Shown: piece after piece, positions 17,043-25,093 of the stretch | Position numbering within the stretch: the stretch's first letter is position 1 | Layout of the letters: each line of letters opens with the position of its first letter | NCBI GenBank assembly: GCA_944325685.1 | Contig: CALVBC010000011.1 | Location: 1-33,717, forward strand | DNA length: 33,717 nucleotides | From: an uncultured Erysipelotrichaceae bacterium | Lineage (GTDB): Bacteria > Bacillota_I > Bacilli_A > Erysipelotrichales > Erysipelotrichaceae | Reading direction: 5' to 3' | The notes under the pieces: generated by a model | What the model was told of the DNA's origin: nothing | The model's database searches: none | Seen by the model: the letters and a program-made list of their open reading frames with translations, nothing else | Position numbers and translations under genes: made by a program

Positions 17043-17505
17043 ATGGAAGTATTGATAAATAGAGATAGTGTCTGTATGGGCGATGATATCGAAGATCATC
17101 GTATCGCTTATAACATCTTACCATCGATGACCTTTAGCGATCTATTCAAAGAGCTGATAGCTAAGGGCTACTTTCCTAGTGTTAGTGGCAATGATGTTGT
17201 GTGGACCTTATTTTGCGATGGTGAAGATATCATGACTTATAAGACACAAGAGAATAAGTTATATGGTCATTTTATCGATAAAGAACCTAAGATAGTAGAT
17301 GTAAAAAGATGGCAAGATATCAAGGAGATATACTTTCGCTATTATTCTTCACCACTTAAAAGGGCAAAAGCGATCTTTATTAAATTTAATGGTCAAAAAG
17401 GCTTTTATCGGTCATGAAGGGTTTTATGATGAATATAAGAGTTATGGTATCTCTTTAGAAATGGAAGAGCAGTGGCGTGAGGAAATGGGCTTCAAATGTA
17501 GATAA
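17043..17505 (+). pseudogene. small protein of unknown function, frameshifted near its 3' end
   Basis: The ATG at 17043, with AAGGA about 9 bases ahead inside the end of the LtaS-like gene, opens a frame that stops at 17415-17417 (124 aa). One phase away the frame from 17401 stays open to the TAA at 17503-17505 and reads AFIGHEGFYDEYKSYGI, a sensible continuation, and the transcription terminator overlaps exactly that TAA. Removing one base in the A5/GG stretch at 17395-17401 restores a 153-aa protein. So the original gene probably ran to 17505. The product is soluble and acidic, with no motif I recognise. Mutation or sequencing error cannot be separated from sequence alone. Confidence 0.6.
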
Positions 17506-17514
17506 GCCCTTTTT
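17487..17514 (+). terminator. terminator of the amylase/LtaS block
   Basis: GGGCTT/AAGCCC arms (17487-17492/17504-17509) with an 11-base loop, followed by TTTTT. It overlaps the predicted ancestral stop codon of the small gene. Confidence 0.75.
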
Positions 17515-17548
17515 GCAAACATGCTATGTAGAAACAGGATAAAATAAC

Positions 17549-17554
17549 TATAAT
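17549..17554 (+). promoter_or_regulatory. -10 of the glycosyltransferase gene, leaderless geometry
   Basis: A perfect TATAAT ends 6 bases before the ATG at 17561; there is no SD. The hexamer 17 bases upstream is a poor -35 (ATGTAG). Confidence 0.5.
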
Positions 17555-17560
17555 ATAGAT

Positions 17561-18475
17561 ATGAACTTATCGATCATCGTGCCGTGTTTCAATGAAGAAA
17601 AGGCCTTGCCACTATTCTATCAAGAGCTCAAGAAGTATCTTGATGATATCACCTATGAGATCATCATCGTCGATGATGGTTCTAAGGATAGGACTGTTGA
17701 AGTTGGTCTAGAGCTTAAAAAGGAAGATCCTAATATCAAGATCATCTCTTTTTCGCGCAATTTTGGCAAAGAAGCAGGTATCTTAGCTGGCCTTGAAGAA
17801 AGCCAGGGCGATCTTGTAGTCTTGATCGACGCTGACCTACAAGATCCACCGCGCTTATTACTTGAGATGATCAAGATCTTAGAAGGTGATGAATACGATA
17901 GTGTTGCGACATATAGGGTCACAAGAAAAGGTGAACCAAAGATCAGGTCTTTCTTTGCCCGGATGTTTTATAAGATCATCAATAAGATGATCGATGTGGA
18001 GATCGTCGATGGGGCAAGAGACTACCGGATGATGAAAAGATCGATGGTCGATGCGATATTAAAGATGCAAGAATATCACCGTTTTTCGAAAGGCATCTTC
18101 GCTTGGGTCGGTTTTAATACCAAGTATTTAGAATTTGAAAATGAGAAAAGGGTCGCTGGTGAGACCAAGTGGTCATTTTGGGGCCTATTCAAGTATGCGA
18201 TCGATGGCTTTGTCGGGTTTAGTACCGCGCCTTTAAGGCTTGCGACCTTGGTCGGTGCTTTTGTCTCGACATTTGGCTTTATCTATATGATCTATATCGC
18301 GATCAAGGCGATCTTCTTTAGTGATCCAGTAGCAGGTTATCCAAGCCTTATCGTCATCATCACCCTATTAGGTGGGATCGAGCTTTTGATCTTGGGGATC
18401 ATCGGTGAATATTTGGCTCGGACTTATATGGAAGTAAAAGGTCGTCCTAAATATATCATCCGCAAGCGTTATTAG
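17561..18475 (+). CDS. GT2 glycosyltransferase, GtrB/DPM1-like (polyprenyl-phosphate sugar)
   Basis: Transfers a sugar from a nucleotide donor to undecaprenyl phosphate, giving a lipid-linked sugar for extracytoplasmic glycosylation. In this 304-aa protein the GT-A domain has the N-terminal SIIVPCFNEE, VDDGS, the metal/donor motif DADLQDPP and later GARDYRMM. Two C-terminal membrane helices (about 220-245 and 258-285) end in the basic tail RPKYIIRKRY, the GtrB/YkoT layout. In Gram-positive bacteria such enzymes often work with a GT-C transferase that glycosylates teichoic acid; no such partner lies in the window. It follows an LtaS-like gene, which fits LTA decoration. Single gene with its own -10 and no SD. 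Confidence 0.9.
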   Translation: MNLSIIVPCFNEEKALPLFYQELKKYLDDITYEIIIVDDGSKDRTVEVGLELKKEDPNIKIISFSRNFGKEAGILAGLEESQGDLVVLIDADLQDPPRLLLEMIKILEGDEYDSVATYRVTRKGEPKIRSFFARMFYKIINKMIDVEIVDGARDYRMMKRSMVDAILKMQEYHRFSKGIFAWVGFNTKYLEFENEKRVAGETKWSFWGLFKYAIDGFVGFSTAPLRLATLVGAFVSTFGFIYMIYIAIKAIFFSDPVAGYPSLIVIITLLGGIELLILGIIGEYLARTYMEVKGRPKYIIRKRY

Positions 18476-18513
18476 TCTTAAGCTTATATTAAGGTAATAT
18501 TACTTTCCCTCAA

Positions 18514-18542
18514 TTTACAAAGATAAATGATGGTGATAATAT
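18514..18542 (+). promoter_or_regulatory. promoter of the membrane protein-LCP operon
   Basis: TTTACA (18514-18519), 17 bases, TAATAT (18537-18542). The palindrome GTAATATTAC (18494-18503) lies 10 bp upstream within a 13-mer that also occurs before the MATE gene. Confidence 0.55.
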
Positions 18543-18563
18543 ATCATGGCTTAAAGGAAGTAA

Positions 18564-19253
18564 ATGATGAAAAGTAAGAAAAACCGTTATCGTATATTAG
18601 CTATTATATTAATACCACTGGTCATTATCTGTATCGTGTTACTGTTGATGGCCTTTTTGTCTTTGCGCAATATAACCGATCAAACAACAAGTGAGATCAG
18701 TCTATCGATCGCTGAATATGACTACCACTTAAGGGCAGAGCCAACAACTTTACAAGAAGAGCTCTTTGATGAGCTCACGGTGGCTTTAAATGCGGAAGAA
18801 GTCGATGATGAGCTATGTGCAGAGCTTGTCGTTGAGAACTTCGTCGCTGACTTTTATACTTGGACCAATAAACATGGTCAGTATGATATCGGTGGTATGT
18901 ACTATGTCTATAGTGCACAAAAGACCAATATCTACAATGAAGCTCGTGATGGCTTCTATAAGAATATCAACAATGCGATCAATGAATATGGTCAAGATGA
19001 AGTACTAGAAGTTGAAACAGTTGAGGCAAATGCGACAAAACTATCTAGTGGTTATGACTTAGTAGATAGTGATGGAGCATCACTACACTATAGCGATGCC
19101 TATAATGTCGATTGTTCATTCACATATAAAAATAACGATATGGATACAAGTGGTCTATCGACAAGACAGTCATATATCGTGATAAGAGATGCGGAGACAG
19201 GTCGTTATGAGATCGTCGAAGCGATGGGAGAGACATATGAAGCAAATGAATAA
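18564..19253 (+). CDS. membrane-anchored extracytoplasmic protein, unknown function
   Basis: A 229-aa protein with a basic start, one strong membrane helix (about 10-35, LAIILIPLVIICIVLLLMAF) and an acidic exposed domain of about 190 residues rich in Glu, Asp, Asn and Tyr. I do not recognise the domain. AAAGGAAG (18553-18560) precedes two successive ATGs at 18564 and 18567; spacing slightly favours the second. Its end overlaps the start of the LCP gene by 17 bases and both share one promoter, so the two are translated together and probably act together at the cell surface. Confidence 0.75.
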   Translation: MMKSKKNRYRILAIILIPLVIICIVLLLMAFLSLRNITDQTTSEISLSIAEYDYHLRAEPTTLQEELFDELTVALNAEEVDDELCAELVVENFVADFYTWTNKHGQYDIGGMYYVYSAQKTNIYNEARDGFYKNINNAINEYGQDEVLEVETVEANATKLSSGYDLVDSDGASLHYSDAYNVDCSFTYKNNDMDTSGLSTRQSYIVIRDAETGRYEIVEAMGETYEANE

Positions 19254-21468
19254 GAGACTTAGTATCGCCGGAGCGATCTTTGTCGCTCTAGCCAATATCT
19301 TGGTCGTCATCTTAGCCTTTATGGCTTGGCGCTTTTCCAATATCGAAAGGACGACTTTTATCGCTGCATTAGGAGCTTTACTTTGTATCGTCCTCATCTT
19401 AGATGTCATCTTCATCTTTGGCTATACGACTAAAGACAAAAAGCTCAAGATCGTTAGCTTAGTATTTGGCATCATCTTATTTGTGGCAAGTGCATATGGT
19501 AACTACCTATTATTCAGGGTCAATAATGCCGTCGGTAATATGATCAATGATGGTTCAGCCCAATACGAGACGATCAGTGCTAGTATCGTCACATATGACA
19601 ACAGTGATATCACCAGTGTTGAAGACCTTGATGGTCTTACCGTCGGTATGACAGAGGGTTCTGATGCTTCACCAAGTGCATTAGGACAAAGTAAATTAAA
19701 TGAGGCTGGTATATCACCGCGTTATGAGACCTATAATAGCGTTGATGAACTCATGTCAGCCCTGATCAATAAAGAGATCGACTGTGCGATCCTTCCAAGT
19801 GGCTTTAATTCGATGTATGCTGATCAAGAGGGCTATAGTGAATTCTTAGACCGGATGAGTGTTATAACCGAGTATTCAGAGCAGATGCAGACCGGTGAGA
19901 ATACTGCCAGCAATGTCGACTTATCGATGGAACCATTCAATGTATTACTGATCGGTTATGCGCCAGAATCAGATACATATGGCTTGGCAGATGCGATCAT
20001 CGTCGCCAGTGTCAACCCCCAAAGCATGACCGTCACTCTCACTTCGATCCCAAGAGACTCTTATGTCGAGATCGCTGGGACCGGCTCTAAACAAAAGATC
20101 AATGCTGCCCGTGGTATATCAAGGCAGTGTCTAATGGATACCGTCAGCAATATGATGGGCATCGATATCGATTTCTACATGGAAGTAAACTTCAGAGGTG
20201 TCGTCGATATCGTCGATGCCTTAGGCGGGATCGAGATAAATTCACCAGTGGCTTTCTTAGCCCAGGATTCAAGTACACAACGTGGTAACTATACCGTTTG
20301 GATCGAAGAGGGTGTCCAATGGGCTGATGGTGAGATGGCTTTAGCTTTTGCCAGGGAAAGACATGCGATGCCAAATGGTGACTATGACCGTGAACTCAAT
20401 CAACAGCAAGTCATCGCCCAGATCGTCTCAAGACTATTAGAGCTCAATGACTTAAATAGAGCTTTAGATGCTTTAGAAGCAGCTGGTGATAACTTTGAGA
20501 CCAATATCTCCTTAGATCAGATGACAAGCCTATTCAACTACTTACTGAGCATCCCTAACTTCAGTGGTCTTGATACGATGGATCTTATCGATATCCAGAA
20601 TATGCGTGTCACCGGTTATTCATCTTATTACTATGACTATGGTTCAGGGCTTAACCTCTGGATCATGATCCCATACAATGGCTCGATCGAAGAGAACTCT
20701 GCTAAGATGAATGAGACCTTAGGTATCACATCAGTTGAACAAGTGGCTGACTTTAGTTTCACTGTGCAAGAACCATATGAAAGAGGTCAACTATACCATG
20801 AGGTCTTTGATGAAGCACGTCAAGATCCAGAGCTCCCAGAAATGGTACCGGACTTCGTATCGGAAGGGGCATCGATCATGGATGTTGAAGCGTGGGCTAG
20901 TGAGAATAACGTGACCCTAAATGTCGTCTATATCGACGAGACGGATGATCGCTATGTCGAAGGGGCAGAAGGATTAGTCGTTGAAACAGATCCAGGCAGT
21001 GGCACTTTAGTCGAAAACCTAAGTGGTCCACTTACCGTATATGTCGCTGGCGATGCAACCAGTATCCCGAACTTCGTCGGCGCATCCCTAACTTATGTCA
21101 CCAGTTGGGCAGAGCGAAATGGCTATGAATTAGAAGTCGATTATGTCGAGACCGGTGATCAAAGTCTAGATGGTACCATCGCTGATCAAACACCAAGTGC
21201 CGGTAATGACATCGAAAACTACAGCACGCTCTATGTCGATGTCTATACCTATGTCGAAGGTACAGGACCAAGCGAGGGCGAAAACACCGGTGCTAGCCCT
21301 TATGAAGTGCCAGGTATGAGTTATGAAGAAGCTGTAAGTTGGTGTTCAAATAACGGCTATACTTGCGTATTCTTAAATGAAGATAAAAACTATATGAACT
21401 ATGGTACAGTAACAGATACATGGGGTGAGTATGCTGATGGTACATTATGGTTCACGATGACGGAATAA
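19237..21468 (+). CDS. LCP (LytR-CpsA-Psr) ligase with SBP-like and PASTA-like domains
   Basis: Probable enzyme that moves lipid-linked teichoic acid or polysaccharide onto peptidoglycan; 743 aa from the ATG at 19237 (GGGAG 6 bases ahead). Three membrane helices lie within about 8-93. Residues 105-212 look like part of a type-2 solute-binding fold (VEDLDGLTVGMTEGS, then NKEIDCAILPSG). The LCP domain spans about 233-460 with Asp252, SIPRDSYV (Arg273, Asp274), FARERH (Arg373, Arg375) and DRELNQQQ (Asp384, Arg385), the residues that bind the pyrophosphate and metal. Three PASTA-like repeats follow from about 550 to the end, suggesting cell-wall binding. It overlaps the preceding membrane-protein gene and neighbours envelope genes. 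Confidence 0.88.
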   Translation: MKQMNKRLSIAGAIFVALANILVVILAFMAWRFSNIERTTFIAALGALLCIVLILDVIFIFGYTTKDKKLKIVSLVFGIILFVASAYGNYLLFRVNNAVGNMINDGSAQYETISASIVTYDNSDITSVEDLDGLTVGMTEGSDASPSALGQSKLNEAGISPRYETYNSVDELMSALINKEIDCAILPSGFNSMYADQEGYSEFLDRMSVITEYSEQMQTGENTASNVDLSMEPFNVLLIGYAPESDTYGLADAIIVASVNPQSMTVTLTSIPRDSYVEIAGTGSKQKINAARGISRQCLMDTVSNMMGIDIDFYMEVNFRGVVDIVDALGGIEINSPVAFLAQDSSTQRGNYTVWIEEGVQWADGEMALAFARERHAMPNGDYDRELNQQQVIAQIVSRLLELNDLNRALDALEAAGDNFETNISLDQMTSLFNYLLSIPNFSGLDTMDLIDIQNMRVTGYSSYYYDYGSGLNLWIMIPYNGSIEENSAKMNETLGITSVEQVADFSFTVQEPYERGQLYHEVFDEARQDPELPEMVPDFVSEGASIMDVEAWASENNVTLNVVYIDETDDRYVEGAEGLVVETDPGSGTLVENLSGPLTVYVAGDATSIPNFVGASLTYVTSWAERNGYELEVDYVETGDQSLDGTIADQTPSAGNDIENYSTLYVDVYTYVEGTGPSEGENTGASPYEVPGMSYEEAVSWCSNNGYTCVFLNEDKNYMNYGTVTDTWGEYADGTLWFTMTE

Positions 21469-21488
21469 GGCGCCGATAAGCGCCTTTT
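21469..21488 (+). terminator. short GC-rich terminator after the LCP gene
   Basis: GGCGC/GCGCC (21469-21473/21480-21484) with a 6-base loop and TTTT. It begins at the LCP stop and ends 7 bases before the next start codon, so it may only attenuate. Confidence 0.55.
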
Positions 21489-21495
21489 AGTGTAT

Positions 21496-22440
21496 ATGGC
21501 ATATATCAAGGATAAAGTAAGTATCATCATCCCCATCTATAATACCGGTATCTATCTAAAGCGCTGTTTAGATTCTTTATTAGCGCAAACATATCAAGAC
21601 CTCGATATCATCATCATCGATGATGGAAGTAATGATAAGGTAACTCTAGATATCATCGCTGGATATGCGAAAAAGGATACTAGGATCCGTGTTTTCCACA
21701 AGGAAAATGGTGGTCTATCTAAAGCATATAATGATGGCTTAGATAAGGTCATTGGCGAATATACCGTCTTTGTCGATAGTGATGATTATCTAAAAAAAGA
21801 TGCGATCAGTTTATTGGTGTCTAAGTGTGTTGGTGTCGATATGGTCGAAGCTTCCTATACTTTAAAGTTTGAACATCTGGTATTCTATAGGACCAACGCG
21901 AAAAAGGAGATGGTCTTAGAAAAGCCAGCCACCTTATATGGCTTATGCAATAATACGGTCGTCAATAATTATGCTTGGGCTAAGATCTATCGCTCTGAGC
22001 TTTTAGAGGATATCCGTTTCCCAACAAGCTACAATAACTTCAGCGATCTGGAATTCAGCGCTTATGTATTCTTGAAGGCATCTAAAGTAAGGGTCATCAA
22101 AGATCGGATCTATTATTACTATCAAAGAAAAGGTTCATCGACTAATGGGATGTCATATCAAGAAGCTAAGAAGATGTTTTATGCGTTCAAGCTGCAAGAG
22201 GATATCTTAAATAGTCACTATGATGGTAACTTCACTAACTATACCAATTACTACCGCAGTGAGATGATGATCTTATTTGGCTATATGAAAAATAAAGAAA
22301 AACTAGCTAAGGATGATATATGGCTGCCTCAATATGATGATACGAAGATCTTAAAGATCTTGAAGTTCTTTAGATGGTTAGCGTGGAAGGTCGTCTGTAT
22401 CAAGTATGGTCTTGGTAATAGAGGATATGTGAGGAAGTAA
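21496..22440 (+). CDS. GT2 glycosyltransferase (cell-surface polysaccharide type)
   Basis: A soluble family 2 glycosyltransferase of 314 aa. Its GT-A core shows SIIIPIYNTG, LAQTYQDLD, IDDGSND, the acceptor-side ENGGLSKAYNDGL and the metal-binding FVDSDDY. The C-terminal part, with YYYYQRKGSST, is typical of enzymes that extend surface glycans. I use the ATG at 21496; the in-frame GTG at 21490 adds only two residues, and neither start has an SD. The stop is followed one base later by the kinase gene, so it heads the five-gene operon. Donor sugar and acceptor are unknown. Confidence 0.88.
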   Translation: MAYIKDKVSIIIPIYNTGIYLKRCLDSLLAQTYQDLDIIIIDDGSNDKVTLDIIAGYAKKDTRIRVFHKENGGLSKAYNDGLDKVIGEYTVFVDSDDYLKKDAISLLVSKCVGVDMVEASYTLKFEHLVFYRTNAKKEMVLEKPATLYGLCNNTVVNNYAWAKIYRSELLEDIRFPTSYNNFSDLEFSAYVFLKASKVRVIKDRIYYYYQRKGSSTNGMSYQEAKKMFYAFKLQEDILNSHYDGNFTNYTNYYRSEMMILFGYMKNKEKLAKDDIWLPQYDDTKILKILKFFRWLAWKVVCIKYGLGNRGYVRK

Positions 22441-22441
22441 G

Positions 22442-22867
22442 ATGGTCGAAGTATTATATGGTAAAGTCGCAAGTGGTAAGACCACCTATGCGAATAGTAA
22501 AGAGGATGTCATCGTCTTTAATGTCGATGAATTATTAAATAGTTTAAATAGTGAGTGTGAAGGACCAAAGAGGCATAAGGAGATCGAGATGGCGATCATC
22601 AAATACTACATCTCTTTGATCATAAAATTAGATAAATTAGGTATCGATACGATCTTAGATCATGGCTTATGGTATAAGGATGAAAGGGCCTATATCAAAA
22701 AGGTATTAGATGATAATGGTGTCGATCATAAATTCATCTTATTTGATGAAAGCTATGATATAAGGCTTAAACGCTTAGAAGAAAGGAATAAAGAAGCATT
22801 AAGAAAGATCCCTTTAGAGAAGTTGGCTTTCTTTGATAGCTTGTTTGAGGAAGACGATGAAGTATAA
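22442..22867 (+). CDS. P-loop kinase-like ATPase (AAA_33/zeta-like)
   Basis: A 141-aa small P-loop protein. The Walker A is GKVASGKTT (7-15), with FNVDELL as the following acidic strand and an Arg-rich lid (RLKRLEERNKEALRK) near the C-terminus. This is the pattern of small nucleoside/sugar kinases and zeta-toxin-like kinases. No antitoxin-like gene is adjacent, so a metabolic or RNA-related kinase is more likely than a toxin, but the substrate is unknown. GAGGAAG precedes the start, one base after the glycosyltransferase stop, and its 3' end overlaps the next gene by 11 bases. Confidence 0.75.
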   Translation: MVEVLYGKVASGKTTYANSKEDVIVFNVDELLNSLNSECEGPKRHKEIEMAIIKYYISLIIKLDKLGIDTILDHGLWYKDERAYIKKVLDDNGVDHKFILFDESYDIRLKRLEERNKEALRKIPLEKLAFFDSLFEEDDEV

Positions 22868-23723
22868 ATTAGAAAAAGATACATTATATATCGATATAGA
22901 TCAACTTCACACAAAGACCGTCGATGAGTTTTTAGAAGCTTATATCTTATCGCGTAAATATCGTCATCTATTAGTGCAGAATAAATGGCTCTATATCGAT
23001 GATAAGCCCGCTAAAAGAGGTGATGTATTAGATGGTGAGATCATAAAGGTCATGATCTATCCTGATGAGCCTGTATCAGGATACAAGGAAGATCTTGATG
23101 TCATCTATGAAGATGAACTTTGTCTTATCGTATATAAAAGGGCTGGTCTATTAGTACACAGTGATGGAAATGATGAGGTCACCCTTAATGATATCGTCAA
23201 TGCCTATCTATATGATAAAGGCACAAAAGGGGTAGCTATCCATCGCTTAGATAAAGAAACACAAGGACTTGTCTTCTTTTCTAAGTCGGTCATCTTTCAA
23301 AGCTACTTTGATAAGGAGCTCGAATATAAAAGACTTAAAAGGAATTATATCGCTGTCTGTGCGGGTAAATTAAAGGATAAAGTGGTCATCGATAAGCCGA
23401 TCGGTAAAGATCGTCATGATGCTAAAAGGCAGGTCATCGCTAAAAATGGCCAAAGCGCTAAGACGATCGTCACGCCGTTAGTCTCCTATGAAGACTACAG
23501 TATCGTCGATTGTGAACTAAAGACCGGTCGTACCCATCAGATCAGAGTCCATATGGCTTCGATCGGCCATCCCTTATTGAATGATCGTTTATATGGTATC
23601 GATACGGATATCATAAATGAGATGGGGCTAGTAGCTGATCGCTTATCTTTTTATCATCCTTTAAAAGAGGAATTTATAAATGTCAAATGTGAATTACCAA
23701 AGGATATCGAGGAAAGATTATGA
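22857..23723 (+). CDS. RluA-family 23S rRNA/tRNA pseudouridine synthase
   Basis: Converts specific uridines in rRNA or tRNA to pseudouridine; 288 aa from the ATG at 22857, which has GAGGAAG 4 bases ahead. An S4-like N-terminal part precedes the catalytic domain with HRLDKETQGL (catalytic Asp132). Other conserved stretches are KRNYIAVCAG, KTGRTHQIRVHM and the following GHPLLNDRLYG. It overlaps the kinase gene upstream and the ybaK-like gene downstream (ATGA). Which member (RluC, RluD or another) cannot be decided. Confidence 0.93.
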   Translation: MKYKLEKDTLYIDIDQLHTKTVDEFLEAYILSRKYRHLLVQNKWLYIDDKPAKRGDVLDGEIIKVMIYPDEPVSGYKEDLDVIYEDELCLIVYKRAGLLVHSDGNDEVTLNDIVNAYLYDKGTKGVAIHRLDKETQGLVFFSKSVIFQSYFDKELEYKRLKRNYIAVCAGKLKDKVVIDKPIGKDRHDAKRQVIAKNGQSAKTIVTPLVSYEDYSIVDCELKTGRTHQIRVHMASIGHPLLNDRLYGIDTDIINEMGLVADRLSFYHPLKEEFINVKCELPKDIEERL

Positions 23724-24202
23724 AGAAGGTAAAGACTAATGTCATGCGTTTATTAGATAAGGCAAAGGTACCTTATGATGCCATGTATTATGATATCGAT
23801 AAGGAAGGGTTCGATGGTAAAAAGGTCACTGATCTATTAGGGCTTAAATACGAAGAGTGCTTTAAGACTTTAGCCCTAAAACATGACCATGACCTATATG
23901 TGATCGTGATCCCGGTCGATAAAGAGTTAGATCTAAAAAAGGCAGCTAAGAATATCGGCGTCAAGGAACTGGTGATGGTCCATGTGAAGGATCTATTAAA
24001 GACCGTCGGTTATGAAAGAGGTAGTGTATCACCAGTTGGGATAAGAGCTAAACACCAGGTCATCTTCGATAGTAGTGTCACTAAGCTAGATAAAGTAGAG
24101 ATATCAGGTGGTCAGATGGGTGTCGGTCTAAATTGCGATAAAGATAGTTTACTGAAGTACTTAAATGCCAAAGTATTAGATGTATGTAAAGGAGAAAAGT
24201 GA
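23720..24202 (+). CDS. ybaK: YbaK/EbsC-type aminoacyl-tRNA deacylase
   Basis: Trans-editing enzyme that hydrolyses mischarged Cys-tRNA(Pro). At 160 aa it has the usual single-domain size. Typical stretches are CFKTLALK, VIVIPVDKELDLKKAAK with the conserved lysines of the active site, and SVSPVGI. It starts within the stop codon of the RluA gene (ATGA), and its own stop overlaps the next start by one base. It is part of the translation-related middle of the operon. Confidence 0.9.
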   Translation: MKKVKTNVMRLLDKAKVPYDAMYYDIDKEGFDGKKVTDLLGLKYEECFKTLALKHDHDLYVIVIPVDKELDLKKAAKNIGVKELVMVHVKDLLKTVGYERGSVSPVGIRAKHQVIFDSSVTKLDKVEISGGQMGVGLNCDKDSLLKYLNAKVLDVCKGEK

Positions 24203-24924
24203 TGATCAAGGCAGTATTTTTCGATCTAGATGGGACATTAGTGCCCTGTGATACTAATGATTTTATAAAGGGCTATTTTAAGCTATTGGCCAAGTATATA
24301 AGTGAGCATACCAAAGATGTCGATGTGAAGATGGTCGGTGCTTATATCATGAAAGCCGTGGAATATGTCTTAAAAAATGATGGCTCTAAGACCAATAAAG
24401 AGGCCTTCTGGGAAGCTTTCTTTAAGATATGTCCGATGGATAAAGATGCGCAAGATAATTTCAAGAAGACCTGTGATCACTTCTATGAGAATGAATTTGA
24501 TGAAGCTAGGTATCTATTAAATGAAGTCGATAAGGATATCGATGAAGTATTAGCTTATATCAAAGAGAAAGACCTGATCAAAGTATTAGCTACTTCACCA
24601 GTATTCCCAAGGGCTGCTACCAATAAAAGGGTCAATTGGATCGGTCATAAGTTTGAAGAATTCGATCATATCACGACTTATGATAACTGCATCTATTGTA
24701 AGCCTGATATCAGATACTATCAGTCACTCTTGGATATGTTTGCCTTAAAGGGTGAAGAAGTGTTGATAGTCGGAAATGATATAGCGGAAGATATAAAGCC
24801 AGCTATCACCTTAAATATGAAGACCTTTTTCATCGATGACTATCCTTTACATGATGATGGCTCTTATACAGGGCCTAAAGGAAAATTCAAAGATCTATTA
24901 GCTTGTCTAAAAGAGCTAGCGTGA
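24202..24924 (+). CDS. HAD-superfamily phosphatase
   Basis: Small-molecule phosphatase of 240 aa. Motif I FFDLDGTLV gives the nucleophile Asp8 and acid/base Asp10, motif II is LATSP, and motif IV is GNDIAEDI. A helical cap (about 15-105) lies between motifs I and II, as in subclass I HADs. I chose the ATG at 24202, with AAAGGAG 7 bases ahead, over the overlapping GTG at 24199. It is the last gene of the operon, followed by a strong terminator. The substrate is unknown. Confidence 0.9.
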   Translation: MIKAVFFDLDGTLVPCDTNDFIKGYFKLLAKYISEHTKDVDVKMVGAYIMKAVEYVLKNDGSKTNKEAFWEAFFKICPMDKDAQDNFKKTCDHFYENEFDEARYLLNEVDKDIDEVLAYIKEKDLIKVLATSPVFPRAATNKRVNWIGHKFEEFDHITTYDNCIYCKPDIRYYQSLLDMFALKGEEVLIVGNDIAEDIKPAITLNMKTFFIDDYPLHDDGSYTGPKGKFKDLLACLKELA

Positions 24925-24941
24925 TATAAAGGTGATCAAGA

Positions 24942-24973
24942 CGTTTTATCATTAAAAGATAAGACGTTTTTTT
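24942..24973 (+). terminator. terminator of the glycosyltransferase-HAD operon
   Basis: CGTTTTATC pairs with GATAAGACG (one G-U) around a 7-base loop, followed by seven T. Confidence 0.85.
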
Positions 24974-24994
24974 ATTGATTTCTCGTAAAAATCG

Positions 24995-25023
24995 TTGACT
25001 CATGATAGGGCTTTCAATATAAT
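24995..25023 (+). promoter_or_regulatory. promoter of the maltodextrin operon
   Basis: TTGACT (24995-25000), 17 bases, TATAAT (25018-25023): near-perfect housekeeping promoter. The start site would be near 25030, just before the operator. Confidence 0.9.
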
Positions 25024-25036
25024 AAAGGTATGAAGT

Positions 25037-25060
25037 GGAAACGTTTACGGTAACGTTTCC
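25037..25060 (+). promoter_or_regulatory. LacI-family operator
   Basis: Perfect inverted repeat GGAAACGTT - 6 bases - AACGTTTCC, containing two AACGTT cores 11 bp apart. A further AAACGTA lies at 25063-25069. The site lies just after the predicted transcription start, so a bound repressor would block the operon. The LacI-type protein encoded at 28167-29195 in the same operon is the likely ligand; a CcpA-like protein could also recognise such a site. Confidence 0.8.
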
Positions 25061-25093
25061 AAAAACGTACATTAGTACAGAAGGAGATACTAG

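Noticed and set aside
22442-22867. A zeta-type toxin
   Set aside because: Walker A fits, but no epsilon-like antitoxin is present and the gene is embedded in a translation/metabolism operon.
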